A DNA stretch of 64,000 nucleotides from PFJX01 sp040751755 (GTDB taxonomy: Bacteria; Pseudomonadota; Gammaproteobacteria; Burkholderiales; Thiobacillaceae): contig JBFMHC010000046.1 of NCBI GenBank assembly GCA_040751755.1, positions 186,001 to 250,000 of the forward strand, given 5' to 3'. A program made the position numbers and the translations under genes. Shown one piece after another: positions 16,469-24,577 of the stretch. Each line of letters starts with the position of its first letter. The first letter of the stretch is position 1. The notes beneath the pieces were generated by a model. It ran no database searches. It saw only the letters and a list, made by a program, of their open reading frames with translations, and was not told the origin of the DNA.

Positions 16469-17272
16469 TCAGAAGAAGGTGGTCACCGCGGCGTCCAGGG
16501 CATCGCGCATGTCGGGGTCGTCGGTGATCGGGCGCACCAGGGCGACACGGCAGGCGGCCTGCGGATTGACGCCCTTGGCGATCAGGCTGCCGGCATAGAT
16601 CAGCATGCGGGTGGACAGGCCTTCGTCGAGGCCGTGGCCCTTCAGGTTGCGGCTGCGCTCGGCGATCGACACCAGCTTGCCCGCCACCTCGGCCTGGATG
16701 CCCGCTTCGTGCGCGACGATCTCGGTCTCGATGGCGTGCTCGGGATAGGTGAAGTCGAGGCCGCCGAAGCGCTGCTTGGTGGACTGCTTGAGGTCCTTCA
16801 TCAGCGACTGGTAGCCGGGGTTGTAGCTGATGACGATCTGGAAATCGGGGTGGGCCTGCACCAGCTCGCCCTTCTTCTCCAGCGGCAGCACGCGGCGGTT
16901 GTCGGTGAGCGGGTGGATCACCACGGTGGTGTCCTGGCGCGCCTCGACCACCTCGTCCAGATAGCAGATCGCGCCATGGCGCGCGGCGATGGCCAGGGGG
17001 CCGTCCTGCCACTGCGTGCCCTCGGCGGAGAGCAGGAAGCGGCCGACCAGGTCGGAGGCGGTCATGTCCTCGTTGCAGGCCACGGTGATCAGCGGCTTGC
17101 CCAGCTTGTGCGCCATGTATTCGACGAAGCGGGTCTTGCCGCAGCCGGTGGGGCCCTTGAGCATCATGGGCATGCGCACGGAGTAGGCGGCCTCGAACAG
17201 CTCCACCTCGTCTGCGACGGGGCGGTAGTAGGGTTCTTTCTCGATGCGGTACTGGTCGATGGTGTTGGACAT
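16469..17272 (-). CDS. cbbQ: CbbQ, AAA+ RuBisCO activase ATPase (form I module)
   Basis: The 267-residue MoxR-type AAA+ ATPase has Walker A GPTGCGKT at residues 40-47, Walker B ICYLDE and the conserved ACNEDMTASDLVGR. Together with CbbO it reactivates RuBisCO. I chose the ATG at 17272, with AAGAGG eight bases upstream; a GTG two codons earlier is possible. The gap to cbbS holds a hairpin that may reduce transcription of cbbQ relative to cbbLS. Confidence 0.95.
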   Translation of the reverse strand: MSNTIDQYRIEKEPYYRPVADEVELFEAAYSVRMPMMLKGPTGCGKTRFVEYMAHKLGKPLITVACNEDMTASDLVGRFLLSAEGTQWQDGPLAIAARHGAICYLDEVVEARQDTTVVIHPLTDNRRVLPLEKKGELVQAHPDFQIVISYNPGYQSLMKDLKQSTKQRFGGLDFTYPEHAIETEIVAHEAGIQAEVAGKLVSIAERSRNLKGHGLDEGLSTRMLIYAGSLIAKGVNPQAACRVALVRPITDDPDMRDALDAAVTTFF

Positions 17273-17295
17273 GTTCACAGCCTCTTTTCAGTCGT

Positions 17296-17353
17296 GAGTA
17301 GAGAGTCGAGAGTGGAGTGCGCGAAGCAGGACTCGACTGTCGGCTCTCAACTC
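17296..17353. repeat. Imperfect inverted repeat between cbbS and cbbQ
   Basis: Two 23-base arms (17296-17318 and 17331-17353) match at 19 of 23 positions as an inverted repeat around a 12-base loop. It lies just downstream of the cbbS hairpin on the minus strand. It may be a dispersed palindromic repeat or an RNA-stability element. Confidence 0.55.
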
Positions 17354-17360
17354 GGGAAAC

Positions 17361-17396
17361 AAAAAGCCCCCGCCACGCTTTTGCGCGGCAGGGGCC
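17361..17396 (-). terminator. Hairpin with T run after cbbS, probable partial terminator
   Basis: On the minus strand a 13-bp stem with one mismatch (GCCCCTGCCGCGC / GCGTGGCGGGGGC, loop AAAA) is followed by five T. It sits about 22 bases past the cbbS stop. Because cbbQ, gammaCA and cbbO follow on the same strand, it probably acts as an attenuator giving more cbbLS than cbbQO message. Confidence 0.75.
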
Positions 17397-17417
17397 GGTT
17401 TTGCTTGGCCGCCGCGC

Positions 17418-17774
17418 TTAGACGGTCTTGCCGCGGTAGATCACCATGGCAGCGCCCTGGGACTGGGCGAAGTTGTCATAGCCGACCAGGCGAACGTGGT
17501 TGTTCGGGTTGGCCTTGTGACAGGCTTCGGCCTCGGCCAGGATGCGGTCCACGTCGGTCTCGCCGAACATGGGCAGCTTCCACATGTACCAGTAGGAGTC
17601 CATCAGGTGCTCGGGCTCGGTGTGCTCGATTGCAGGGTTCCAGCCCTTCTTCACCAGGTACTCCACCTGCTTGCGGATGTCTTCGGCCTTCATGGCGGGG
17701 AGGTAGGAGAAGGTCTCGAATTTGCGGCTGGCGGGGTCGCTCAGACGGCTTTTGTAATCCATCACTTCAGACAT
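17418..17774 (-). CDS. cbbS: Form I RuBisCO small subunit
   Basis: The 118-residue protein has the small-subunit core KFETFSYLPAM, GWNPAIEH and DSYWYMWKLPMFGE. Compared with the carboxysomal small subunit of Halothiobacillus as I recall it, there is a six-residue insertion (SDPASR) between DYKSRL and KFETF. An insertion here is a known mark of the form IAq group associated with CbbQO, as opposed to carboxysomal form IAc. It follows cbbL by 69 bases. Confidence 0.95.
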   Translation of the reverse strand: MSEVMDYKSRLSDPASRKFETFSYLPAMKAEDIRKQVEYLVKKGWNPAIEHTEPEHLMDSYWYMWKLPMFGETDVDRILAEAEACHKANPNNHVRLVGYDNFAQSQGAAMVIYRGKTV

Positions 17775-17843
17775 TGCATATTCCTTTCAATTCGGTATCT
17801 GGGGCCTTGCGGCGTCTCGCGCCGCAAGGCGAGATCGCTTCGA

Positions 17844-19265
17844 TTACTTGTGGGCGACGTCCAGCTTGTCCACGGTGTCGAACTCGAACTTGATCTCTTT
17901 CCAGGTTTCCATGGCGATCTTCAGTTCGGGGCTGTTCTTGGCGGCCTCGGTCAGGATGGTCTTACCTTCCTTCTCGATGGCGACGCCCTTGTTGCGGGCT
18001 TCCACGCAGGCTTCCAGCGCGACGCGGTTGGCGGCGGCGCCGGCGGCGTTGCCCCAGGGGTGGCCCAGGGTGCCACCACCGAACTGCAGCACGGAGTCGT
18101 CACCGAAGATGTTCACCAGGGCGGGCATGTGCCACACGTGGATGCCGCCGGAGGCGACGGGCATCACGCCGGGCATGGAACCCCAGTCCTGATCGAAGAA
18201 GATGCCGCGGCTGCGGTCTTCCTTGACGAAGCTGTCGCGCATGATGTCGATCCAGCCCAGGGTGGCCTCGCGGTCGCCTTCCAGCTTGCCGACGACGGTA
18301 CCGGAGTGCAGGTGGTCACCGCCGGACAGACGCAGGATCTTGGTCAGCACGCGGAAGTGGATGCCGTGGTGCGGGTTGCGGTCCAGAACGGCGTGCATGG
18401 CGCGGTGGATGTGCAGCAGCATGCCGTTGTCGCGGCACCAGTTGGCCAGGCCCGTGTTGGCGCAGAAGCCGCCGGTGATGTAGTCGTGCATGATGATGGG
18501 CGCGCCGATCTCCTTGGCGTACTCGGCACGCTTGTACATCTCTTCCGGGGTCGGGGCGGTCACGTTCAGGTAGTGACCCTTGCGCTCGCCGGTCTCACGC
18601 TCGGCCTTTTCGATCGCTTCCATGACGAAGTCGAAACGCTGGCGCCAACGCATGAAGGGCTGGCTGTTGACGTTCTCGTCGTCCTTGGTGAAGTCCAGAC
18701 CGCCGCGCAGGCACTCGTAAACGGCGCGGCCGTAGTTCTTGGCGGACAGGCCCAGCTTGGGCTTGATGGTGCAGCCCAGCAGCGGACGGCCGTACTTGTT
18801 CATCATGTCGCGCTCGACCTGGATGCCGTGGGGCGGGCCGCCGCAGGTCTTCACGTAGGCGATCGGGAAGCGCACGTCTTCCAGGCGCAGGGCGCGCACG
18901 GCCTTGAAGCCGAACACGTTGCCGACCAGGGAGGTGAACACGTTGACGACGGAACCCTCTTCGAACAGGTCGATCGGGTAGGCGATGAAGGCGTAGAAGC
19001 AGGTGTCGTCGCCGGGGACGTCCTCGATGGCGTAGGCGCGGCCCTTGTAGTAGTCGAGGTCGGTCAGCAGGTCGGTCCACACGGTGGTCCAGGTGCCGGT
19101 GGAGGACTCGGCGGCCACGGCGGCGGCGGCTTCTTCACGGTCCACGCCGGGCTGGGGGGTGATCTTGAACACGGCCAGGATGTCGGTATCCAGAGGGGTG
19201 TACTCCGGCATCCAGTAGGTCTGGCGGTATTCCTTCACGCCAGCGTTGTAGGTCTTCACAGCCAT
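17844..19265 (-). CDS. cbbL: Form I RuBisCO large subunit
   Basis: This 473-residue subunit carries the active-site motifs GLDFTKDDEN, with the carbamylated lysine, and loop 6 with GTVVGKLEGD. The proximal TIKPKLGLS motif is also intact. It fixes CO2 on ribulose-1,5-bisphosphate. The ATG at 19265 has AAGGAG upstream and gives the family start MAVKTYNAGVKEYR. It heads the operon cbbL-S-Q-gammaCA-O and is divergent from a cbbR. It is the only form I large subunit in the window. Confidence 0.98.
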   Translation of the reverse strand: MAVKTYNAGVKEYRQTYWMPEYTPLDTDILAVFKITPQPGVDREEAAAAVAAESSTGTWTTVWTDLLTDLDYYKGRAYAIEDVPGDDTCFYAFIAYPIDLFEEGSVVNVFTSLVGNVFGFKAVRALRLEDVRFPIAYVKTCGGPPHGIQVERDMMNKYGRPLLGCTIKPKLGLSAKNYGRAVYECLRGGLDFTKDDENVNSQPFMRWRQRFDFVMEAIEKAERETGERKGHYLNVTAPTPEEMYKRAEYAKEIGAPIIMHDYITGGFCANTGLANWCRDNGMLLHIHRAMHAVLDRNPHHGIHFRVLTKILRLSGGDHLHSGTVVGKLEGDREATLGWIDIMRDSFVKEDRSRGIFFDQDWGSMPGVMPVASGGIHVWHMPALVNIFGDDSVLQFGGGTLGHPWGNAAGAAANRVALEACVEARNKGVAIEKEGKTILTEAAKNSPELKIAMETWKEIKFEFDTVDKLDVAHK

Positions 19266-19422
19266 CTGTAGCTCCTTGCAAGGATGTTGGTCGGTCCGCC
19301 GGATCTTTCCTGCCCGATCCGAGGTGGACGCATCTTGCGGGCTGCGATGCATAAATAACAGTCACATTTTTCTATTCATTGGATAGACTTATATCTATGT
19401 GTTGATCTTCGTGGGGAGCCCC
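19266..19422. promoter_or_regulatory. Divergent promoter/operator between cbbL and cbbR
   Basis: A 157-bp gap with an AT-rich block (about 19348-19400) containing TAAATAACA and TTTTTCTATTCATTGG, plus the palindromic-looking ATAGACTTATATCTAT. This is the expected CbbR binding and promoter region. A ribosome-binding GGGGAG precedes the cbbR ATG at 19423. Exact operator limits are not determined. Confidence 0.6.
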
Positions 19423-20409
19423 ATGCGCCACCATACCACCTTCCGGCAACTGGAGATCTTCGAGGCGATCGCCCGCCTGGGCAGCTTCACGCGCGCCTCG
19501 GAGGAGCTCTACCTCACCCAGCCCACCGTCTCCATGCAGATGAAGAAGCTCGCCGACACGGTGGGTGCGTCGCTGGTCGAGCAGGTGGGCAAGAAGGTGT
19601 TCCTCACCGAGGACGGGCGCGAACTGGCGCAGGCGACGCGCGAGATCTTCGCCATCCTCGACCGCTTCACCATGTCGGTGGCGGAGCGCCAGGGCCTGGA
19701 GAAGGGCACCCTGAAGCTGATGGCCATCACCACCGCGTCCTACTTCGCGCCGCGCCTGCTGGGCGAGTTCGCCAAGCTGCATCCGGGCATCGAGGTGAGC
19801 CTGCGCGTCACCAACAAGGATCAGGTACTGGCGAGCATGGCCGACAACCTCGACGATCTTTACCTCCTCGGCCAGCCGCCGGAGGAGATCGACGTGGTGG
19901 CCACGCCCTTCATGGACAACCCCATCGTCGTGCTGGCCGCGCCGGACCATCCCCTGGCGGGGGTGAGTCACATCCCGCTGGAACGCGCGGCGCGTGAGCC
20001 GTGGCTGATGCGCGAGAGCGGCTCGGGGACGCGCAAGGCGATCGAGCGCCTGTTCGCGGAGCACGGCCTGGCCGTGCGGCCGCGCCTGGAGCTGGGCAGC
20101 AACGAGGCGGTGAAACAGGCGATCCTCGGCGGCCTGGGGATCTCGGCGCTGTCCCGCCATGCCCTGACCCTGCACCAGCCGGGCCAGTTTGCCGTGCTCG
20201 ACGTCGAGGGCTTTCCGATCCGGCGCCACTGGTACGCGGTCTACCCGGCGGGGCGGCAGCTCTCGGTGGTGGCGCGTGCCTTCCTCGACTACCTGCTGCG
20301 CCAGAACGGCGGCGCGGACGGGCTGCCGGGCGGCGAGGCGCCGCGAGGACGGCCACGCAAGGGCACGGCGCCGCGCCCGCGCGGCCGCGTCACACCTGGA
20401 AACGGCTGA
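19423..20409 (+). CDS. cbbR: LysR-type regulator CbbR, form I RuBisCO module
   Basis: The 328-residue protein has an N-terminal helix-turn-helix (GSFTRASEELYLTQPTVSMQ) and a LysR effector domain with AITTASYFAPRLLGEF and SGSGTRKA. By eye it is very similar to the CbbR at 29455 and less so to the one at 12095. It is divergent from cbbL and is its probable activator. A GTG eight codons upstream exists, but the ATG at 19423 has the better ribosome site. The last 20 bases overlap the end of the convergent chemoreceptor gene. Confidence 0.92.
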   Translation: MRHHTTFRQLEIFEAIARLGSFTRASEELYLTQPTVSMQMKKLADTVGASLVEQVGKKVFLTEDGRELAQATREIFAILDRFTMSVAERQGLEKGTLKLMAITTASYFAPRLLGEFAKLHPGIEVSLRVTNKDQVLASMADNLDDLYLLGQPPEEIDVVATPFMDNPIVVLAAPDHPLAGVSHIPLERAAREPWLMRESGSGTRKAIERLFAEHGLAVRPRLELGSNEAVKQAILGGLGISALSRHALTLHQPGQFAVLDVEGFPIRRHWYAVYPAGRQLSVVARAFLDYLLRQNGGADGLPGGEAPRGRPRKGTAPRPRGRVTPGNG

Positions 20410-22018
20410 CGCTGCGGTCCAGGGCCTCGGCCAGGCGCGCCAGGTTGCGCGCCTGCTCCGCGGACTGGTTGGCGGTGGCGTGCAGGCGCTCGGACATGCC
20501 GGCGACCTGCTCGACATTGCGCGCGATCTCCCGCCCGGCGGCGCTCTGTTCGCGCAGGGCGTTGGTGATGTCGGCCACCGCGTCGGCGGCCTGGTGCGCG
20601 ATGGCGGCGATGCGGTCGACGGAACTGCCCGCCTGCCCGGCGCGCTCGACACCGGTCGCCACCTGCCGCACGCCGTCCTCCATCGCCTTCACCGCGTCCT
20701 GGGAACCCGCCTGGATCTCGTTGATCATCCCCGAGATCTCGCCCGTCGACTTCGCCGTGCGTTCCGCCAGCTTGCGCACCTCGTCGGCCACCACGGCGAA
20801 GCCGCGCCCCTGTTCGCCGGCGCGCGCCGCCTCGATGGCGGCGTTGAGGGCGAGCAGGTTGGTCTGGTCGGCGATCTCGCGGATGACGCTGACGATGCGC
20901 GTGATCTCCTCGGTCTTCTGGCCGAGGATCTGGATCGTGTTGGAGGAGACCTGCACCGATTCGGCGATGCGCTGGATTTCGCCGGAGGCCTCGCCGACGA
21001 CGCGCACGCCTTCCTCGGCCAGGTGTCCTGAATCGCTGGACGCGCGGGTCGCGGTCTGGGCGTGCTCGGTCATCGAATCGATGCTCACGGAGAGCTCTTC
21101 CATCGCCGCCGCCATGCCGCTGGCGGCCTCGCTCTGGCTTTCGCTGGCGCTCGCGGTGTCCTGCGCGGCCCGCGCCAGTTCCTGGCCGTAGCGATGGATG
21201 CCCGCGCTGTCGGCACGCACCTCGCGCACGATGGCCTGCAGATTGTCGAGCAGGGCGTTGAAGGCCTGCACGGTGCGGCCGATCTCGTTGTCCGTGGTCG
21301 CGGGGGCGCGCAGGGTGAGGTTGCCGCTGTCGCGGATGTCTTGCGCTGTGGCGGCGAGGCTGGCGAGGGGGCGCACGATGTTGCCGAACAGGTAGCGCGC
21401 GAACAGTGCGAAGGCGAGCGTGGTCGCGACGAGGATCAGCACGGTGTTGAGACGGCTGCCGCGCACCGTCGCGTCGGCGCTGGTCTTGGCCGATTCGGCA
21501 CTCTGCAGGATCAGGTCGGAGAGCCTTTCCATCTCCCCCTCGAGCGCGTCGAAGTCCTGCTCGAAGGCCTGGATGCTCGCCTCGTTGGCGGGCATGCCCT
21601 GCGCCAGCGACGCGACGATCTCCGCCGCCGTGGCGGTGTAGCGTTCGAGCACCGGGGTCGTCCGCGCGGCCTGACGGGCGATCGCCTCGCCGAGCGGCGC
21701 GCGCGCATTGGCGGCGATGTTCTGCTTCAGGCGCGCGGCATGGGCGGTCAGATCACCCTGGATGCCTGTCAGCTTGTCCAGGGCGCCGTCCCGCGCTGCC
21801 AGCATGGCCGCCAGGACGTCGGAGCGGATGGCGTCGTGCATCATGTCGGCGTCCATCTGCCGGCGTACCGCCTGGCCGGTGTCCGCGACCTGGACGAGAC
21901 CGTCGCCGAGCTGCTGGGTATTGAGCAGGCCGACGCCGGACAGGCCCAGCATGGCGAACAGGACCAGGCCGGTCATGGCGATGAGCATGCCGCGCACACT
22001 TAGCTGCTTGGGTTTCAT
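20390..22018 (-). CDS. Methyl-accepting chemotaxis protein
   Basis: The 542-residue protein has a first membrane helix at about 10-32, a periplasmic helical sensor region to about 190, a second helix at about 193-213, a HAMP domain and a long signalling coiled coil. The signalling tip carries DQTNLLALNAAIEAARAGEQ. It would direct swimming or another Che output in response to an unknown ligand. Its position between the two RuBisCO modules is notable, but no ligand can be read from the sequence. It lies just downstream of the porin gene on the same strand. Confidence 0.95.
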   Translation of the reverse strand: MKPKQLSVRGMLIAMTGLVLFAMLGLSGVGLLNTQQLGDGLVQVADTGQAVRRQMDADMMHDAIRSDVLAAMLAARDGALDKLTGIQGDLTAHAARLKQNIAANARAPLGEAIARQAARTTPVLERYTATAAEIVASLAQGMPANEASIQAFEQDFDALEGEMERLSDLILQSAESAKTSADATVRGSRLNTVLILVATTLAFALFARYLFGNIVRPLASLAATAQDIRDSGNLTLRAPATTDNEIGRTVQAFNALLDNLQAIVREVRADSAGIHRYGQELARAAQDTASASESQSEAASGMAAAMEELSVSIDSMTEHAQTATRASSDSGHLAEEGVRVVGEASGEIQRIAESVQVSSNTIQILGQKTEEITRIVSVIREIADQTNLLALNAAIEAARAGEQGRGFAVVADEVRKLAERTAKSTGEISGMINEIQAGSQDAVKAMEDGVRQVATGVERAGQAGSSVDRIAAIAHQAADAVADITNALREQSAAGREIARNVEQVAGMSERLHATANQSAEQARNLARLAEALDRSVSRFQV

Positions 22019-22042
22019 GCCTTTTTTCCTCTGTGTTCGTCG

Positions 22043-23281
22043 TCAAAGGTTGAATTCGAGCCGGACCCCGAGCCACCAGCTGCGGTGCTGGCTCGGGTCG
22101 TTGCCATGGTGGAGCAGGTACTGCGCGAAAGTCTGCAAGGTCAGCCAGTCATTCACCGCGCCACGGTAGGCGATCTCGACCGCCTGTTCGTGCGGTATGG
22201 GGTTGCCGCTGGCGGTCTGCCACTTCGTGCTGTTGTCCTCCTGCGAGGCCGTCACGCCGAACTGGTCCTCGGGGCGGCCCGCGAACAATCCGGTCCAGAC
22301 CAGGCCGGCGCTCCAGGCGGACTCGAACTGCGTGGTGTCGCCGTTGTTGCGGCCCCAGCGCAGGAAGCCCCAGGTCTCGCCGTTCGCGCCGCGTGCCAGG
22401 CGATGCTCGCCGATCAGGTAGAAACCCTGGCTGCGGCGCTGGATGGGATTGCCGCCGCCGTCGACGTCGAGCAGGTCGTCGAAGCGGCTGGTGTAGCGCC
22501 AGACGCCGAGCGCCAGCTTGCCGTCGCGCGTCTCGTCGTCGCCTGGCAGCCATGCCGCCTCGACGATCTGCAAGGCGCCGTCGCCGTCGTTGAGCTGGAT
22601 ATGCGTGCCCTTGGGGTTGTTCGGGTCGCCCGGCACGCCGTCCAGCAGGGCGGCCATCACCGACCACCGCGGGTCCGGCTGCCAATGCAGGCGCAGGGCC
22701 AGCGAGGTGGTGGGGAAGATCGACGGGCCGTTGCGCCCCGTGCCGGCGAACTCGGCGCCGATGCCGTAGGTGGGGTGGACGAACAGGGCGCTGGAGTCGG
22801 TGACATAGAACTCCGAGTTGAGGTCGTAGAGGCCTGCCTTCACACCGAGGGTTTCTCCCGCAGCGACCTCCAGCCAGGCTTGGTAGAGCTTGATGGTGTC
22901 GGCGCCGTCGGGGACCTCGATGTTGTCCAGGCCGTGCGGCAGGCGGTCGTTCTTCAAGGCGGGCTTGCCGCCATGGTTGCCGAGGATGTGGACGAGCCCC
23001 TGCACGTCTTCGCGCCCGAACAGGCGGCCGCCGTCCAGGGCGAGCTTGATGTCCAGGTTGTCGAGGGCGTAGACGTGGCCGCGGTTGGGCGTGTTGCTGA
23101 GCTTGCCCACCAGGTCGAGCTTGTACACGGCCTCGACATCCATGCCGCGCGCGTACAGGCCGCTGCGCCCGGCATCGCCGAACAGGCGCGACGCGTAGTC
23201 CGGGGTCGCGTCGGCGGCTGCGGTCGGGCCCGGCAGGAAAAGGCAGGCCATCAACAGGAAGGGCGCGCGCGTTGGATTCAT
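22043..23281 (-). CDS. Outer-membrane porin, OprB-like carbohydrate porin family
   Basis: The 412-residue protein begins with a signal peptide (cleavage after about residue 23, PTAAADA). It continues with alternating hydrophobic beta strands, an N-terminal YKLDLVGKLSNTPNRGHVYALDNLDI motif region and a C-terminal SWWLGVRLEFNL strand ending in a hydrophobic/aromatic pattern. This suits the OprB-type 16-strand porins that admit sugars or small anions. It is followed after 24 bases by the chemoreceptor gene. The substrate is unknown; anion entry for carbon supply is speculative. Confidence 0.75.
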   Translation of the reverse strand: MNPTRAPFLLMACLFLPGPTAAADATPDYASRLFGDAGRSGLYARGMDVEAVYKLDLVGKLSNTPNRGHVYALDNLDIKLALDGGRLFGREDVQGLVHILGNHGGKPALKNDRLPHGLDNIEVPDGADTIKLYQAWLEVAAGETLGVKAGLYDLNSEFYVTDSSALFVHPTYGIGAEFAGTGRNGPSIFPTTSLALRLHWQPDPRWSVMAALLDGVPGDPNNPKGTHIQLNDGDGALQIVEAAWLPGDDETRDGKLALGVWRYTSRFDDLLDVDGGGNPIQRRSQGFYLIGEHRLARGANGETWGFLRWGRNNGDTTQFESAWSAGLVWTGLFAGRPEDQFGVTASQEDNSTKWQTASGNPIPHEQAVEIAYRGAVNDWLTLQTFAQYLLHHGNDPSQHRSWWLGVRLEFNL

Positions 23282-23558
23282 ATGAGCTCGGACGGGCTGC
23301 ATCTGCCGGGTTATCGGTAGTACGTAACAACTCTTTAACAAAATCCGCCGTTTTATTCGGGCCAATTCCCCTGCCTTTCGTGTTGTCTTGCGGGTTTTGT
23401 CGGCTTGTCGACAAAACCGCCCGGGGCGTGCGCTTGCCACCCTGCGTCTGGCCTGGCGGCGGATGCGGAATCCTTTTTGAATCAACCGCCTGCGCGATCT
23501 CCCCGGGTGGTATGGGAGTTGCGCTGCCGAGGGTGTCGCGAACACCCGGACGCATGGC

Positions 23559-23804
23559 ATGGCGGCGGAACAGGAAATGCAGGAAGTGAAGCGGCGCATC
23601 GCCGAGGTCTACGCCCGGCGGGAGGCGCTCAAGCGGGCCCTCGAGGTGGGGACGGTCGCGCCGCGCGCCGGCCTGGCGCGCCTGGACGAGATCGATGTCG
23701 AACTGTCGGCGCTGGACAGTCGTTTCAAGTGCCTCTGGGACGACGCGCAACAGGCATTGCGCCACGCCGCCCATTTGGCGGCCCCCGGAGGGCACGAGCC
23801 ATGA
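23559..23804 (+). CDS. Small helical protein coupled to the rhodanese-ankyrin gene
   Basis: The 81-residue product is mostly charged helix (EMQEVKRRIAEVYARREALKR) and probably forms a coiled coil. It has one cysteine (C58) and no recognisable domain. Its stop overlaps the start of the rhodanese-ankyrin gene as ATGA, so the two are probably translated together. The gene is preceded by a 277-bp gap that should hold its promoter. I do not recognise a family. Confidence 0.6.
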   Translation: MAAEQEMQEVKRRIAEVYARREALKRALEVGTVAPRAGLARLDEIDVELSALDSRFKCLWDDAQQALRHAAHLAAPGGHEP

Positions 23805-24577
23805 GCTATCAGGACATCTCCCCCGCGGAGGCGGCGGCCCTCCTCGCCGAGGGGCGTGCGACGGTGTTCGACATCCGCGATGCCGCCAGCTTCGCGCTCG
23901 GCCATCTTGACGGCGCTCAGCCGGCCACGGACGCGGCGCTGATGCAGCTGATCCGCGGCCGGCAACGTCACCTGCCGGTTCTGGTCTACTGCCATCACGG
24001 CAACAGCAGCCGCGACATGTGCGAGTTCATCGCCGGCATGGGGCTGTCGCGCGTCTACAACCTGGTCGGCGGCTGGCAGGCCTGGAGCGAGTGGCGGACC
24101 GCGCCGGCCGCGTGCGGCGCCCCCAGCGACGTGCTGGCTGGTTGGATGGCGCGCCAGGGCTTCCCGGATGGGCGGATCCACGCGCGCCTCGACAACGGCA
24201 TGTCGCCCCTGATGCTGGCGGCGCTGCAGGGCGAGCATGCCTTGGTCGAGGAACTGCTCGACCTGGGGGCGGACCCCAACCACGTCAACGACGACGATCA
24301 TCACGCCCTCTGGTTCGCCTGCGTGCACGGCGACCCGGATCTGGTCTCGCGCCTGATCGCGCAAGGCGCCGACGTCGACAACCAGAACGTCAACGGTGCC
24401 ACCTGCGCCATCTATGCCGCGTCGACCGGCAAGCTGGAGGTGCTCAGGCGCCTGGTCGAGGCGGGCGCGGACCTCGGCAGGGAGACGAGCGGTGGCTACA
24501 CCGCCCTGGACAGCGCCGCCACCCTGCCGGTGTTGCGCTATCTGCGAGGCCTGCCCCTCACTTGGTCAACGCCATGA
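23801..24577 (+). CDS. Rhodanese-ankyrin fusion protein
   Basis: The first 105 or so residues are a GlpE-like rhodanese domain, with the active-site cysteine in VYCHHGNSS. The rest is ankyrin repeats (TDNGMSPLML-like NGMSPLMLAALQGEHALVEELLDLGADPN, here shown by pattern only). No signal peptide is present, so it is cytoplasmic. Rhodaneses carry sulfane sulfur as persulfide; ankyrin repeats bind proteins, so this may be a targeted sulfur carrier or redox sensor. Its last 20 bases overlap the end of the convergent cbbO. A link to RuBisCO is suggested by position only. Confidence 0.85.
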   Translation: MSYQDISPAEAAALLAEGRATVFDIRDAASFALGHLDGAQPATDAALMQLIRGRQRHLPVLVYCHHGNSSRDMCEFIAGMGLSRVYNLVGGWQAWSEWRTAPAACGAPSDVLAGWMARQGFPDGRIHARLDNGMSPLMLAALQGEHALVEELLDLGADPNHVNDDDHHALWFACVHGDPDLVSRLIAQGADVDNQNVNGATCAIYAASTGKLEVLRRLVEAGADLGRETSGGYTALDSAATLPVLRYLRGLPLTWSTP

